64,000 bases of DNA from Boswellia sacra (lineage: Eukaryota > Streptophyta > Magnoliopsida > Sapindales > Burseraceae): NCBI GenBank assembly GCA_013180625.2, contig SNVD02006059.1:172222-236221 (forward strand). Reading direction: 5' to 3'. Position 1 is the stretch's first letter; each line of letters begins with the position of its first letter. Under the pieces are notes generated by a model. It was not told the DNA's origin, searched no databases, and saw only the letters and a program-made list of their open reading frames with translations. A program made the translations under genes and the position numbers. This document shows positions 35,754 to 46,006 of this stretch, one piece after another.

Positions 35754-37205
35754 AGTTTTGTTGGCTAAAGATATGATTTGGTTTGCACTTGTTGAAGTTG
35801 ATGTACGTTGGTGATGGACAAAAAGGAGAGGTGAGCAACGAGTATATATATAATGTCGGAAAACAAAATAGTTCTAGTGAGTTCCCTGCACGTCAAGTGA
35901 AATGAAATTCAATAGCATGTTCTTAACTGGCATGGAATTGATTATTGAGACGAGATCTTTGACAAATAAGAGCAAGCTTGCGAACAAATATCAGAATGCG
36001 TTAAAAATTTGTATTGTGATCAAAAGGGATGATTCTATCACTTAAAAACTCCATATTATATGCAGGATTGTGAGGTTGCTTGATTCCAAGATTTGCTGCT
36101 TTGTTGTATACTATCTGTAAACATAATCATATAGTTAATCATATGGTTGGTAAGCGATAACGAGTCACAGTTTGACCCTCATATGGATATATAATATAGT
36201 GGCAGTGGTTCCTCACACAGCTGGAGCAGGCGACTAGCTAGCCTTGTTTTCGGCCTCGATTATTGTTAAAAGACTTCTTTTGCAGGCAATGATGGGCCTC
36301 TTTTAGATGGCATTTTTTTGGAACTAGGCTAAAGTAGACGTGTTCTTCAGTGATTTCTGCCCATTACCTGCCAACCCGAACGTTGAAGAAAGCCTCAACT
36401 CAATATTAAAGTGGTAATTTGGCATGATACCATATCCCTTCAACTTCACTTGTGTCATCCCAACATAATATTATATACATATATGCAGTTAATTTGTGCA
36501 TTAAGCTATCACTTGAATTTTGCACTGTTGATTGTTGATGCAAATTCCTTTGTTAGGGGAATTGCTACGGTCCACCTGCTGTACCATACAGCAGGTGCAC
36601 TGTAGTCGGACCCCTTTGTTAGATTGTGTGCGTGCACGCGCCTCATGGTACATTTGGCAATGAGTTTACTATTTATTCTTTCTAAATAAGTAATTTTATT
36701 CGGACAGTATCAATAAGTACCTTCGAGTTTTATCTTAATTCAAGCAGAGAATAAATATACTTTTTTTATCATTCACACTTTTAAAATTATTTGTTTTTCA
36801 TCAATTAATCCTTTGAAAATGATGATTTAAGGGGGAAAATTGGTGATTTGAGGACTACTTTAAAGATGTGATTGATAATTAATGCATGATCATTTTTTGT
36901 TTTAAATTAAATTAAAACTTGAGGGTGTTGATTGTAATTTTCCTAATTTTATTCCTTCTAAAACAATATTTGGGAGGTGTTATTATTATTATTATTATTT
37001 TCAATTTTCTAATCTTTTGTAGTTTTCAAGCAACGATGGATCTAAATTAGGTCTCATATATATTTGTAAATCTTCAACCAAACTCATAAGTTTTAAGAAA
37101 GAAGTTGAATTTGTGACCGCCAAATACAGTTTTATAAAATCTGAAATAATAAATAAATTTCACTCTTGGGATTATTACAATGGATATAAGTTGGGTTTTT
37201 GTAGA
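35754..37205. other. Upstream region of CASP-like copy A
   Basis: Promoter and spacer, including a TATA-like ACTCGTATATATATAATG stretch (minus-strand reading CATTATATATATACTCG) near 35840 and the foldback at 36564-36606. An ATT microsatellite lies at about 36981-36999. No gene supported. Confidence 0.5.
36564..36606. repeat. Short perfect foldback within imperfect longer arms
   Basis: CACCTGCTGTA (36573-36583), a 3-nt loop, then TACAGCAGGTG (36587-36597). The match continues imperfectly outward (GCTACGGTC against GACTACAGTG reverse-complemented), giving about 20-bp arms. Could be a tiny MITE core or a hairpin; no RNA gene is claimed. Confidence 0.6.
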
Positions 37206-37213
37206 CCGAGGAT

Positions 37214-37950
37214 TAGGCCTGGCAAATTATATACGATCCGTTAACATGACATAAACCCATTCGATAAAAACATGTTTTAGATTTAATATTATCGGATCGG
37301 GTTGTTAGCAGATTAACACGGTAAAACCCGTTTAATATTGGACCGTGTTTGGATTTATCCTATAAAAAATCTTTTCACCCGTTTAACCCATTAATATTAA
37401 GGATAATAAAGTAAATATATTTATGATAAATGAAAAAATATAATAATATATAACAAATACTAATTTATAACTATGTTTAACCTAATTACAATTATTCTAA
37501 AACAATTATGTCATCTTTTTCTTATGTGTGTACGAGTAATGAGATTTTGATGGGGAATATAAAGAAGAAACTCATAAAATGTCATATTTTATTTTTAGAA
37601 ATCATTTAATAATATGACATTATCGATTATTTATATTTTTGTATTATATTAAATTTGGATATTTGAATAGATTTCAAAATATTTGTTGGATTTTAAATTT
37701 ATAAACTATTGGTTGTATTAAATGTTTAGAATTTATACAAATCTTGTTACACATATTATTGTCTAACTTGAAAATTAAAACACGGGTTAAATGAATTGGA
37801 TTCAGATAACACGTTAAGTTAATAGCCGGGTTTGGATTTTAAGACTTAGACTCAATAAATTAATGGGTCGAATTTGGATTAATATAATTTAACACAATAC
37901 GAAGACGAAACAATACGAAACCACTATAACACGACCCGTTACCAGGCCTA
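37214..37950. mobile_element. Non-autonomous hAT element, 737 bp
   Basis: Ends TAGGCCTGGCAA and, reverse-complemented, TAGGCCTGGTAA. Flanking 8-mers CCGAGGAT (37206-37213) and CCAAGGAT (37951-37958) match at seven of eight positions, the 8-bp target duplication of hAT elements. Subterminal GGATCGGGTT and AACACGACCCG blocks resemble those of the other TAGG-ended elements in this window. AT-rich interior, no transposase. Confidence 0.75.
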
Positions 37951-37958
37951 CCAAGGAT

Positions 37959-38603
37959 ATTAGAAAAGAAAAAAAAAAGTTTGCAACATCTTACGTTCTT
38001 GGTCAATAACATCTTGCATTAATTTATGAGTATTGAGTTTCCTTAATGTCAATGTCATAGATAATTATAAATGATGATTTCCTAAACCCAAAAATAAATC
38101 CATTGAGATGAAATATGCTCACATAAAATTCAAATTAGAAAATATATACTTAGTTGATTGGTGAAGGCCATATTCTAAAACAAAAATTAAAGTTAAAGCC
38201 CATTTTATTCAAAATTTTAAAAAATACATTAAGAATCATAATTCATAAAAACCACGCGCAAAGATAATTATTTTTTTGGAATACGAATATGACAAATAAG
38301 ATTAATCAAGATCATAATATCTGTTTTTCATTTAATTAAATTTAACTCAAAAGGTCAAAATTAGACATGTTAAATGGGTTTGACATGTATAAATAGTCTT
38401 TTTTTATTTAAAGCATAATTCAGATAAATACATCTCTTTTGTGTCACATATGTGATATAATCATAAAAATAATTAAAAATTTGTATTATCTAACATTGAA
38501 AATTGATAGTATTAGAATATTACTTGAAAAGAAAAAATAATTAAAATAATCTAACCATTTTGAATTTTCAGTTTTTAAATTTCAATGGAAACAATTAATT
38601 AAA
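37959..38603. other. Spacer between hAT and CACTA elements
   Basis: Very AT-rich, no feature recognised. Confidence 0.5.
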
Positions 38604-38606
38604 ATG

Positions 38607-38945
38607 CACTACAAGAAAACTGATCTTTTACGGCGGGCCAAAACCGAAATAAAAGGTCTTTTACAGCGGGCTAACGGTGGTTTTAGCCCGTCGTATAAGA
38701 TGACACCATAAAAAGCATTTTCACTTTTTACCGCGATTTTAGCCTCCCCGTAAAAATTTATTAACCGCGGTCGCGTCGCCCCCCGTAGAAGGTTGTGCTG
38801 TGGTCTAATTTTTTACGACGGTTTCGAAGCCCGCCGTAAAAAATTTTTAGCTGCGGTCAATTTACCCGCCGTAAATGAATCGGCGGTGTGGTCTAATTTA
38901 TTTACGACGGTTTGTAGGCCCGTCGTAAAAAGTGCAGAATTCTTT
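38607..38945. repeat. Left subterminal repeat array of the CACTA element
   Basis: At least six copies, in both orientations, of a TTTACGGCGGGC-like motif (for example GCCCGCCGTAAAAAA at about 38830 and CCCGTCGTAAAAAG at about 38920). The right end has shorter relatives (GCCCGCCGTAAAC at about 45925, ATCGCCGTAAATG at about 45960). In CACTA elements such repeats bind the transposase. Confidence 0.75.
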
Positions 38946-39223
38946 TTTGTTCCTATTTTTGTAGTAATGTCCATTTTTATAATTAAAAAACCTGTATTCG
39001 CATAAAAGAGGTGTAACACATAAAAATGGCAATATTCATTTTCCTAAACTGAATTTCTATCAAGAATTCAATATGATGACGCTGGTTGTACATCTGTCGC
39101 TGCTACATGAAACCAATAAACCCAGTCATGAGCAAATCAGGAAACAAAATCAAAGACATGGCAAGAATAAAGTGTAAGCCTTAATCATTTTCCACCCTAA
39201 TTTGACTACTCTCTTGCAGTCTT

Positions 39224-40372
39224 TTTATGCAATTACATCTTCAGATTCCTCTGGCCTCAATGACCCAACTAATCGACTAAATTCAACAGCCTGTCAAGCA
39301 AAAACATAATAAACTTTACCCGTCCATATTTAGAAAACAACAAAAATAGAAAAGCACTCATTGTATAATTGTGCAATGATTCAAATAACACAGATGTTCA
39401 AAAGAGGCTAATCTTATCAGCAATTATTTTAAATGACTAATTATCATAGTAATATGCTCTCAATCAACAGGGCACCAAGTGAAAACAGCTAAGATTTAAT
39501 GTTATAATAGTAACCAAAAAAAAAAAACTGCTGCCTCCCAACTACAACTAAAGAGGAAAATCACCTCCAGTCCAGAAGTTGTACACGTTGCTTGACAATA
39601 ATCTCTCCCAACAAGTTTAACAAGCATAAAAAAGAATTAAAAAATAAGTAGATTACATTTCACAACCAGAAAGGCTGATGATGTACAATAACTCATCATA
39701 ATACCACTACATAATCTACCCAAAAAATATATGCAAAATATGAAATACATACTAATCCCATCCCAATGAACATCAGCATCAAATTACTTAAGGCTGCTAA
39801 TGGTTAAAAAAAATGCTGACTACCTGAAGAAGAAAAAGGTTCTCTGCATGCAATTTCTCATCAAAAACCTGAAAACAAAAAATAAAAAATACAACAAATT
39901 AAGCATAGACAAAAAATGCTAGAATCATTATAGAAGAAATTAATCACATGAAATCAAATACCTTTTTTGTTTTTTTGTTAAGTAACTAAACAATATTGAT
40001 AAAGAAGAGGATTCAAGAAAAACCTTTACGAAGCCAGGTGCAATATATACTTTAAACTTACCAAACCGTCAAGGTCAATCACATCATCCTTCAGAACACC
40101 CATCATTAGCCGCAACAGGTTTCCTCCACCATTAATCTCCCAATTTTTATATAAAATTAACCAAAAGAGAATCTCCCAATTTAAATATAGTTTGAAGGTA
40201 GATTCTAGACTCTCCCATCACTTCTTTAACATATGACATAGCGAGGAACTAGAAAAACTTGAGCAATAATGAAACAATTAAGTTTTATCTTGCAATATAC
40301 CTTCTTAAAACACTGACGCAAAAAGTCAGTGATGTCAGGAGATAGGCTATCGGGTATTGGAGGATGCTCGTC
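39224..40372 (-). pseudogene. Captured exon fragments of a MAP3K-epsilon-type (M3KE1/Cdc7-like) kinase gene
   Basis: Four pieces in the order of the parent gene. (A) 40372-40301, 24 residues, DEHPPIPDSLSPDITDFLRQ then CFKK: the end of the kinase catalytic domain, with intact acceptor and donor. (B) about 40135-40062, GGGNLLRLMMGVLKDDVIDL, then a GTAAG donor. (C) 39868-39824, VFDEKLHAENLFLLQ, both splice sites intact. (D) from 39290, AVEFSRLVGSLRPEESEDVI, then an early stop at about 39226. B-C-D are neighbouring exons in M3KE1-type genes. Between A and B the exons for several hundred residues are gone, and the N-terminal lobe is absent. Carried as CACTA cargo; a non-functional fragment. Confidence 0.8.
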
Positions 40373-41086
40373 CTGAAATGATTGAAAAAAGAAATATGTG
40401 AAGTCATAGCAATAATGAAAGACAATCAATCAAAATAAATGAAGTGCATAAAATAATTAGTTACTAAATTATGTAAATCAAAATAAATCAACTAATTGTC
40501 ACACTAATGGTAATAATAATTGTTATATAAGAACTTAGATGCAAAGAAAAAAATTCCCCCAATTGCATCAACTAAACTTTATTACAATTTTTTATCTTGT
40601 TATTTTTATTTGACATTTGTATCAGGCAAAAAGCTTGAAGATACAATTCCAACAATAGATATCTTGTTCCTTGGCTCTTAGTTTAATCCCCATATATCCC
40701 ATTAAAAATTAAGATATCAAATTTTTCATGCTTTAATAGGTCCAATGATGCAGCATAATAGACTTGGTTTAGCAAATTTGTTAAATTTGCATATATTAGT
40801 ATAAATTAATGAACTCACGAAATAAACTAATAGATAAAATAATGAAGCATTAATTTGTAAATACCTATAATTTAACATCTTTATACTTAGTGAATTCCTA
40901 AGACAAATTTTATAACAACCTACTATGTTGCAACGACCTACTATTTTCCAGATCATTTATGTGAGAAAAAAATGGAATCCAAGCTGACTAATGTCAACAA
41001 ATCAGGCTGGGTTGCAGCTTTTTGCATCTTCTTAAAGAACCCAACGGCAGGAGTGGATCATATTATTGTTCATATGCACCAATTAT

Positions 41087-41401
41087 TCAGTTCCATGAAA
41101 CAATATCTTGTACTACCGTTTGACTACAAATTTCCAGTACCTTCCCAAAGATTCCAAATTTTGCATACATGTTAATGAAGTAATTGGACACAAACAAATT
41201 AGAATCCACTCCATGCTTTATCACATAGAAACGAATCAACATCCCACTCAAAATATCGTTTGATTTTGCACAAACAGGAAGAATACTTACAAAAGTTAAT
41301 AAATCCATGTTAATTCCTTCCAATCTCATTTCATCCAAGAGATCTAAAGCCACCACATCATTTCCGTTTTGACAATAACCAGAATTCATTGCATTCCAAG
41401 A
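41087..41401 (-). pseudogene. Captured fragment of a pentatricopeptide-repeat (PPR) protein gene
   Basis: An open stretch of about 100 residues, WNAMNSGYCQNGNDVVALDL... VSILPVCAKSNDILSGMLI... NLFVSNYFINMYAKFG... QDIVSWN, with the periodic pattern of plant PLS-class PPR proteins (about three repeats). It ends at stops on both sides and lacks any start, targeting signal or C-terminal E/DYW domain. It lies inside the CACTA element and is unrelated to the kinase pieces next to it, so it is a second captured gene. Confidence 0.7.
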
Positions 41402-41913
41402 ACCTCTATCTCAAACTGGCATATAATCAAACAGTTTACGGGCAGCAACCATTGACTAGATTTCCACAAGCTTTCAGCACAGGAGAAAAAGTATAGAAAC
41501 CAGGTGAAATACCGGACTTTAACAAAAATTGGTACAAATAATATACAGCTTATCATCAAATAAACCACAGCAAATCTAAGAATGAACCATTCTATTTTAT
41601 GATCAAACGTGCATTGAGAGATCAGGACATCACCAAATTTGGCATTATCAATATCATTCATGTTTTGACCAAAAAATACAATCATTTTAAAAGCGATCTT
41701 GTGCAATTAATCAAAATAAATCAATCAAACTTTAAACAAAAATCAAATAAAAATCTTGCAAACTTATCTAAAAGTGATCTGAAGAAAGAACAGAGCAGAG
41801 CCAAAGACAGCAGAGCCGAGAAGAAGAATGTACACTGCAAAAGCAATTGCAGATAGGAAGAAGAAATACCAAAAGTTACCGAAAGAATTAACGAGCGATT
41901 TTCTTCGCATGGA

Positions 41914-42183
41914 TTAACGAGCAATAATTTTCTTTGGAAATAAGAGAAAGATAGAACTGATTTCTAAGTCAATAAAATAGAAAAAATGATTTGCGTCGGC
42001 GAGATGGTGCCTTTTTTGGGGGTCATTTCGATTAGCAGACCAACGGCAGGCGGCCTTGGTGCCGAGGATGGCACAGGCGACAGGGTTGTGAAAGGTGAAG
42101 GAGTGAAGGAGCCTGTAATAGGAGGAGCTAGCCATATTGGAAAGGTGACAGATTCATTGGTAGCATGGAGAAGCAAATTATGA
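41914..42183 (-). pseudogene. Unidentified N-terminal coding fragment inside the CACTA element
   Basis: An ATG at 42135 opens a 73-residue frame beginning MASSSYYRLLHSFTFHNPVA and containing CRWSANRNDPQKRHHLAD, followed by hydrophobic, probably intronic, sequence. It resembles the start of an organelle-targeted protein (Ser/Arg-rich, no early acids), perhaps with a splice donor after the HHLAD region. I do not recognise the parent gene. A second overlapping frame from 42176 is also open, so the frame choice is uncertain. Confidence 0.35.
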
Positions 42184-42264
42184 GTGAGAGAAGGGTAAAG
42201 AGATGGTGTTTAGATGGAAAGAAAATGAGGAAGGTAAGAGAAGTGAGTGAAAAGAGGAGCGGCT

Positions 42265-43021
42265 TGTCACGAGCTTAGCGTTTTGCGCAGCTGCTCGTGA
42301 GGCACTTAGGCAACTTGAACCCGAAAGTTGCTAAGTAAGCCTAGAAGTTTGCTTTTCACTCAAGGAGAAGTTAGGACCGTTGAGCTAAGAGCGTTAGAGG
42401 CTAGAGGAGAATAGAGGATCTTAGAGGCAAGTGTTGCTAAACAAGAAAGCTTTGTATTACACAAGAGAACTCTTACAATGCTTTGTGTTTGTGTATTGCT
42501 TGGGTTTGTAGGATTTGTGGGGATGGTTTGCAAATAAGCCTAGGAGGGGTATTTATAGTAATCCACCTCCTCAATGGACGGCTATGATTAAATACATCCA
42601 ATGGTCCATATTTCCTATCTAGAATCATCTCCCTAAATATCTAGATATTTATCCTAAAATATCTAAGATATTTCCATGGAAGGTTCTAGCAACTTGGCTT
42701 ACTAGATAATTCTAGACCTTCTAGGATCTTCCGTAGCTTTCCACATTCTCCCGCAACCTTCTCGAGTCTTCTAGAGACTTCTAGAGCCTTCCGGACGCAT
42801 CTCACGACTTCTGGATCCTTCCGGATCTCTCCGGAATGTCCCGGAACGTTACGGAACCTTCTAGAAGCTTCCGGATCACCGCGCCTACTCTTTGCGCCAT
42901 TGAGTTCCTCTCGACACGAGGATCCCAAATCACCATAACAATTACCCTGAAATCCCATTCCTTGGCGTTCTTCCGAGCAAGCTTGGCGTGATACAGTGCG
43001 CATGTCGTGCGGGGCGTGACA
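42265..43021 (-). repeat. 3' LTR of the gag-only retrotransposon
   Basis: 757 bp, TGTCACG...CGTGACA. Rich in TTCTAGA/CTTCCGGA-type short repeats at about 42700-42880. The gag frame runs into it and stops at 42686. Confidence 0.9.
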
Positions 43022-44632
43022 TCTTCCCCCACCTAATTTTGCGACGTCCTCGTCGCGTCTTGGAGGATGGGTCATTGGTTGCGAGTGAGTGGTCTTGGCT
43101 CCATGTTGACGCTTCCCTCTCGCGTGCTTGCGTGGCTTCTTGGTGGCCTTTTTTAGCTTCACGATCTTGGATGGCGTTGTGGATGGAGGTTTGGCATCGG
43201 GCTCCAACTTGTCTTGGTGAGCCTCTTGTCTTGGCGATAACCTACTTGGTAGCCTTTGGGGCGTAACATCCTTGTACTTCTCAAGGATGGCCTGGACATG
43301 TCTTGCTAATGGGTCTTTCGTAACGCCAATGTTTTTCCCATCATCTTGTTTACAAACGGTGGCAAGGAGGTTAGGATCTTCCTTCATTCCTTGCTTGAGT
43401 TGTAATGCGGACATCATCTTGCTCTCGACCATGGCTGCGCACTCTACTGTAACCACGCATGGTTGACTCCCATCGAGGATGTTAAGGGAGTTAGATGCTG
43501 GTATGGGAAAAGCATGGACTTGGTCGAAGAACTCCATGCCCAACACCATTTGAAAGTCGTCCATGGAGACGATGGAGAAATCTAGATTGCCTTTCCATAT
43601 ACCCAATTGCACTGGTGTCGCTTTGGACACACCCACTATGGCTTTGGTGGGTGAGTTTACCACCTTAATGGTGCCTCCTCCATTGGTATATTTGAGGTCT
43701 AGCCGTTTGGCCTCCTCAATAGAGATGAAGTTGTGCGTGGCTCCCGTGTCAAGCATCGCATGCACATCCTTGCCATTGACAGTGGCATTTACATATATGA
43801 GCCCCTTATTAGCATGTGTGGGCCTCTTGAGTGCACCGATGACGTGAAGAGAACCCATTTTCGCTTGGGGCTCTCCATCTTGTGTACCCTCATATTGAGT
43901 CGCGAGGGCATTGAGGGTCTTCCTCTTTGGGCAATCCCGAACCCAATGAGGACCATCACATATAAAGCAAGGACTTTTAGACTTGAGGGAATTGGACTTA
44001 CCTTTGTTAGGCGTCTCGCGTTTGTCTCCCTTGAATGGTTTATGTGCACCACCTTCCCTTCGAGCATGATCCTTCTTAGGGCTCCACTCTCCCCCACCTT
44101 TATCATGGTTGGTCTTCCTCTTCTTTGATTGGGATGAGTAGTCAACGAGGGATTCGGCTATGGCTATGGCATCATCAAGGTTTCGCACGCCACGCCTCTC
44201 AAGATCAAACCTTGCCCAATCTTTTAAGCCATCAAGGAAGTAGAAGAGGGAGTCTTTTTCGGACATACCTTCGATTTCGAGGATGATTGTGGTGAAGTCC
44301 TTGATGTATTCACGAATGGTGCCGCTTTGCTTCAAACGACGGAGGCGACCCCTTGCCTCATTTTCCGCATTGCATGGGGAGAAATGCTTCCGTAGCTCTC
44401 TCTTGAAGTCCTCCCATATACGGAGGATGACGATGCCTTTGCCCGCGTCGCCATGCTTACGACGCCACCACAATTGGGCTGCATCACGAAGGAAAGTAGG
44501 CGCAATGCCTATTCTCGAAGCATCATCATAGACACCTTTCGCCTCGAAATATTGCTCCAAGCTGAATAGGAAGTTTTCTACTTCCGTGGCGTTGCGAGTG
44601 CCATGGTATGTGGCGGGAGTAGGCACTTGCAT
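42686..44632 (-). pseudogene. Gag-protease frame of the gag-only retrotransposon
   Basis: A 648-codon open stretch. Residues about 15-150 are a Retrotrans_gag domain (YFEAKGVYDD, AAQLWWRR, WEDFKRELRKHF, YIKDFT). A CCHC knuckle CFICDGPHWVRDC lies at 222-234, and an aspartic protease active site MLDTGATHNF at 293-302. It ends without any polymerase; the last about 110 codons are translated LTR. The natural gag start is probably the ATG at 45052, and that upstream stretch (45052-44633) is in the same frame but broken by three stops, at about 45000, 44820 and 44690. Each could arise by one C-to-T change (CAA or CGA to a stop), as methylated cytosines decay. So this gag is inactive, though most of it is intact. 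Confidence 0.85.
43022..43033 (-). promoter_or_regulatory. Polypurine tract
   Basis: Read on the minus strand, GGTGGGGGAAGA directly abuts the 3' LTR, where second-strand priming takes place. Confidence 0.8.
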
Positions 44633-45071
44633 GTTTGTTAGCCCATTAGGACTTGTGTAGGAAGGGCTAGCACATTCGCAATGATGCTTCTCTCATTCTG
44701 TACGTGATTCTTCCACTTTCGCACGAATGGCACGCAACTCACACTCCATAAAGCTTCGTAAGCTATCGAGTTCTCGTGTGAGGTTTTCATTAAATTCGAG
44801 TATTGTAGACTTTGTTACTTAGGTGATCTCTCCATAATCCGTCTCTAGGCCTTCGAGACGATCGGAGAGGCCCTCGATAGCATTATCCATACTCGAAAGA
44901 GATTGCTCTATGCTAGCAACACGAGGCTCTAAGGATTCCGAGGAGGGAGCTTTGGACTTACCTCGTTTTCCTTGTGGGCGTGGTTGAGGTTGAGGTTATT
45001 CCTCACGTCCGCTGACTTGCTCCTCCACATTCATCTCAATGTCAGATGCCATTTGCTCTTGTACTCGAACC

Positions 45072-45087
45072 GCGCTCTAATACCAAC
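45072..45087 (-). promoter_or_regulatory. Primer binding site (initiator tRNA-Met type)
   Basis: On the minus strand TGGTATTAGAGC follows the 5' LTR after two to three bases; the usual site is TGGTATCAGAGC, so there is one mismatch. Confidence 0.8.
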
Positions 45088-45844
45088 TGTCACGAGCTTA
45101 GCGTTTTGCGTAGCTGCTCGTGCGGCACTTAGGCAACTTGAACCCGAAAGTTGCTAAGTAAGCCTAGAAGTTTGCTTCTCACTCAAGGAGAAGTTAGGAC
45201 CGTTGAGCAAAGAGCTTTAGAGGCTAGAGGAGAATAGAGGATCTTAGAGGCAAGTGTTGCTAAACAAGAAAGCTTTGTATTACACAAGAGAACTCTTACA
45301 ATGCTTTGTGTTTGTGTATTGCTTGGGTTTGTAGGATTTGTGGGGATGGTTTGCAAATAAGCCTAGGAGGGGTATTTATAGTAATCCACCTCCTCAATGG
45401 ACGGCTATGATTAAATACATCCAATGGTCCATATTTCCTATCTAGAATCATCTCCCTAAATATCTAGATATTTATCCTAAAATATCTAAGATATTTCCAT
45501 GGAAGGTTCTAGCAACTTGGCTTACTAGATAATTCTAGACCTTCTAGGATCTTCCGTAGCTTTCCACATTCTCCCGCAACCTTCTCGAGTCTTCTAGAGA
45601 CTTCTAGAGCCTTCCGGACGCATCTTACGACTTCTAGATCCTTCCGGATCTCTCCGGAATGTCCCGGAACGTTACGGAACCTTCTAGAAGCTTCCGGATC
45701 ACCGCGCCTACTCTTTGCGCCATTGAGTTCCTCTCAACACGAGGATCCCAAATCACCATAACAATTGCCCTGAAATCCCATTCCTTGGCGTTCTTCCGAG
45801 CAAGCTTGGCGTGATACAGTGCGCATGTCGCGCGGGGCGTGACA
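45088..45844 (-). repeat. 5' LTR of the gag-only retrotransposon
   Basis: 757 bp, same length and ends as the 3' LTR, differing at about 10 positions. Confidence 0.9.
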
Positions 45845-46006
45845 GGCTGCTCTAACGTGAAATTGAAAAAAACCCTAAAATTTTGTGGTATAATATGTGA
45901 GGTTTACTGCGGTTGTCATTGCCCGCCGTAAACTTTGCCATTTACTTCGGTATTTAAAAATCGCCGTAAATGTTTGTAGTAAAAAGACTTTTTTCTTGTA
46001 GTGATG

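Larger units (their letters stand above)
42265..45844 (-). mobile_element. Gag-only LTR retrotransposon (TR-GAG-like, Ty3/gypsy-related), 3580 bp
   Basis: Two 757-bp LTRs (42265-43021 and 45088-45844) start TGTCACG and end CGTGACA. I count 10 substitutions between them by eye, so about 98.7 percent identical: a fairly young insertion. A 4-bp GGCT flanks both sides (42261-42264, 45845-45848). Orientation is minus: the primer site lies next to the right LTR and the purine tract next to the left. Only about 2.07 kb separates the LTRs, holding gag and an aspartic protease but no reverse transcriptase, RNase H or integrase. Nested in the CACTA element. Confidence 0.9.
38607..46003. mobile_element. 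CACTA (En/Spm-type) transposon carrying host gene fragments, 7.4 kb
   Basis: The left end begins CACTACAAGAAAAC and the right end reads GTTTTTT-type ...TTTTTCTTGTAGTG, whose reverse complement is CACTACAAGAAAAAAG. Both ends are flanked by ATG (38604-38606 and 46004-46006), the expected 3-bp target duplication. Subterminal repeats of the TTTACGGCGGGC / GCCCGCCGTAAA type fill the ends. No transposase is seen, so it is non-autonomous. The cargo is a set of exon pieces of a MAP3K-epsilon-type kinase, a PPR protein piece and an unidentified 5' coding piece. A 3.6-kb LTR retrotransposon (42265-45844) sits near the right end; without it the element is about 3.8 kb. Confidence 0.88.

Noticed and set aside
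43563..44128. Plus-strand open frames in the retrotransposon
   Set aside because: Antisense to the gag-protease frame that has clear domain motifs.
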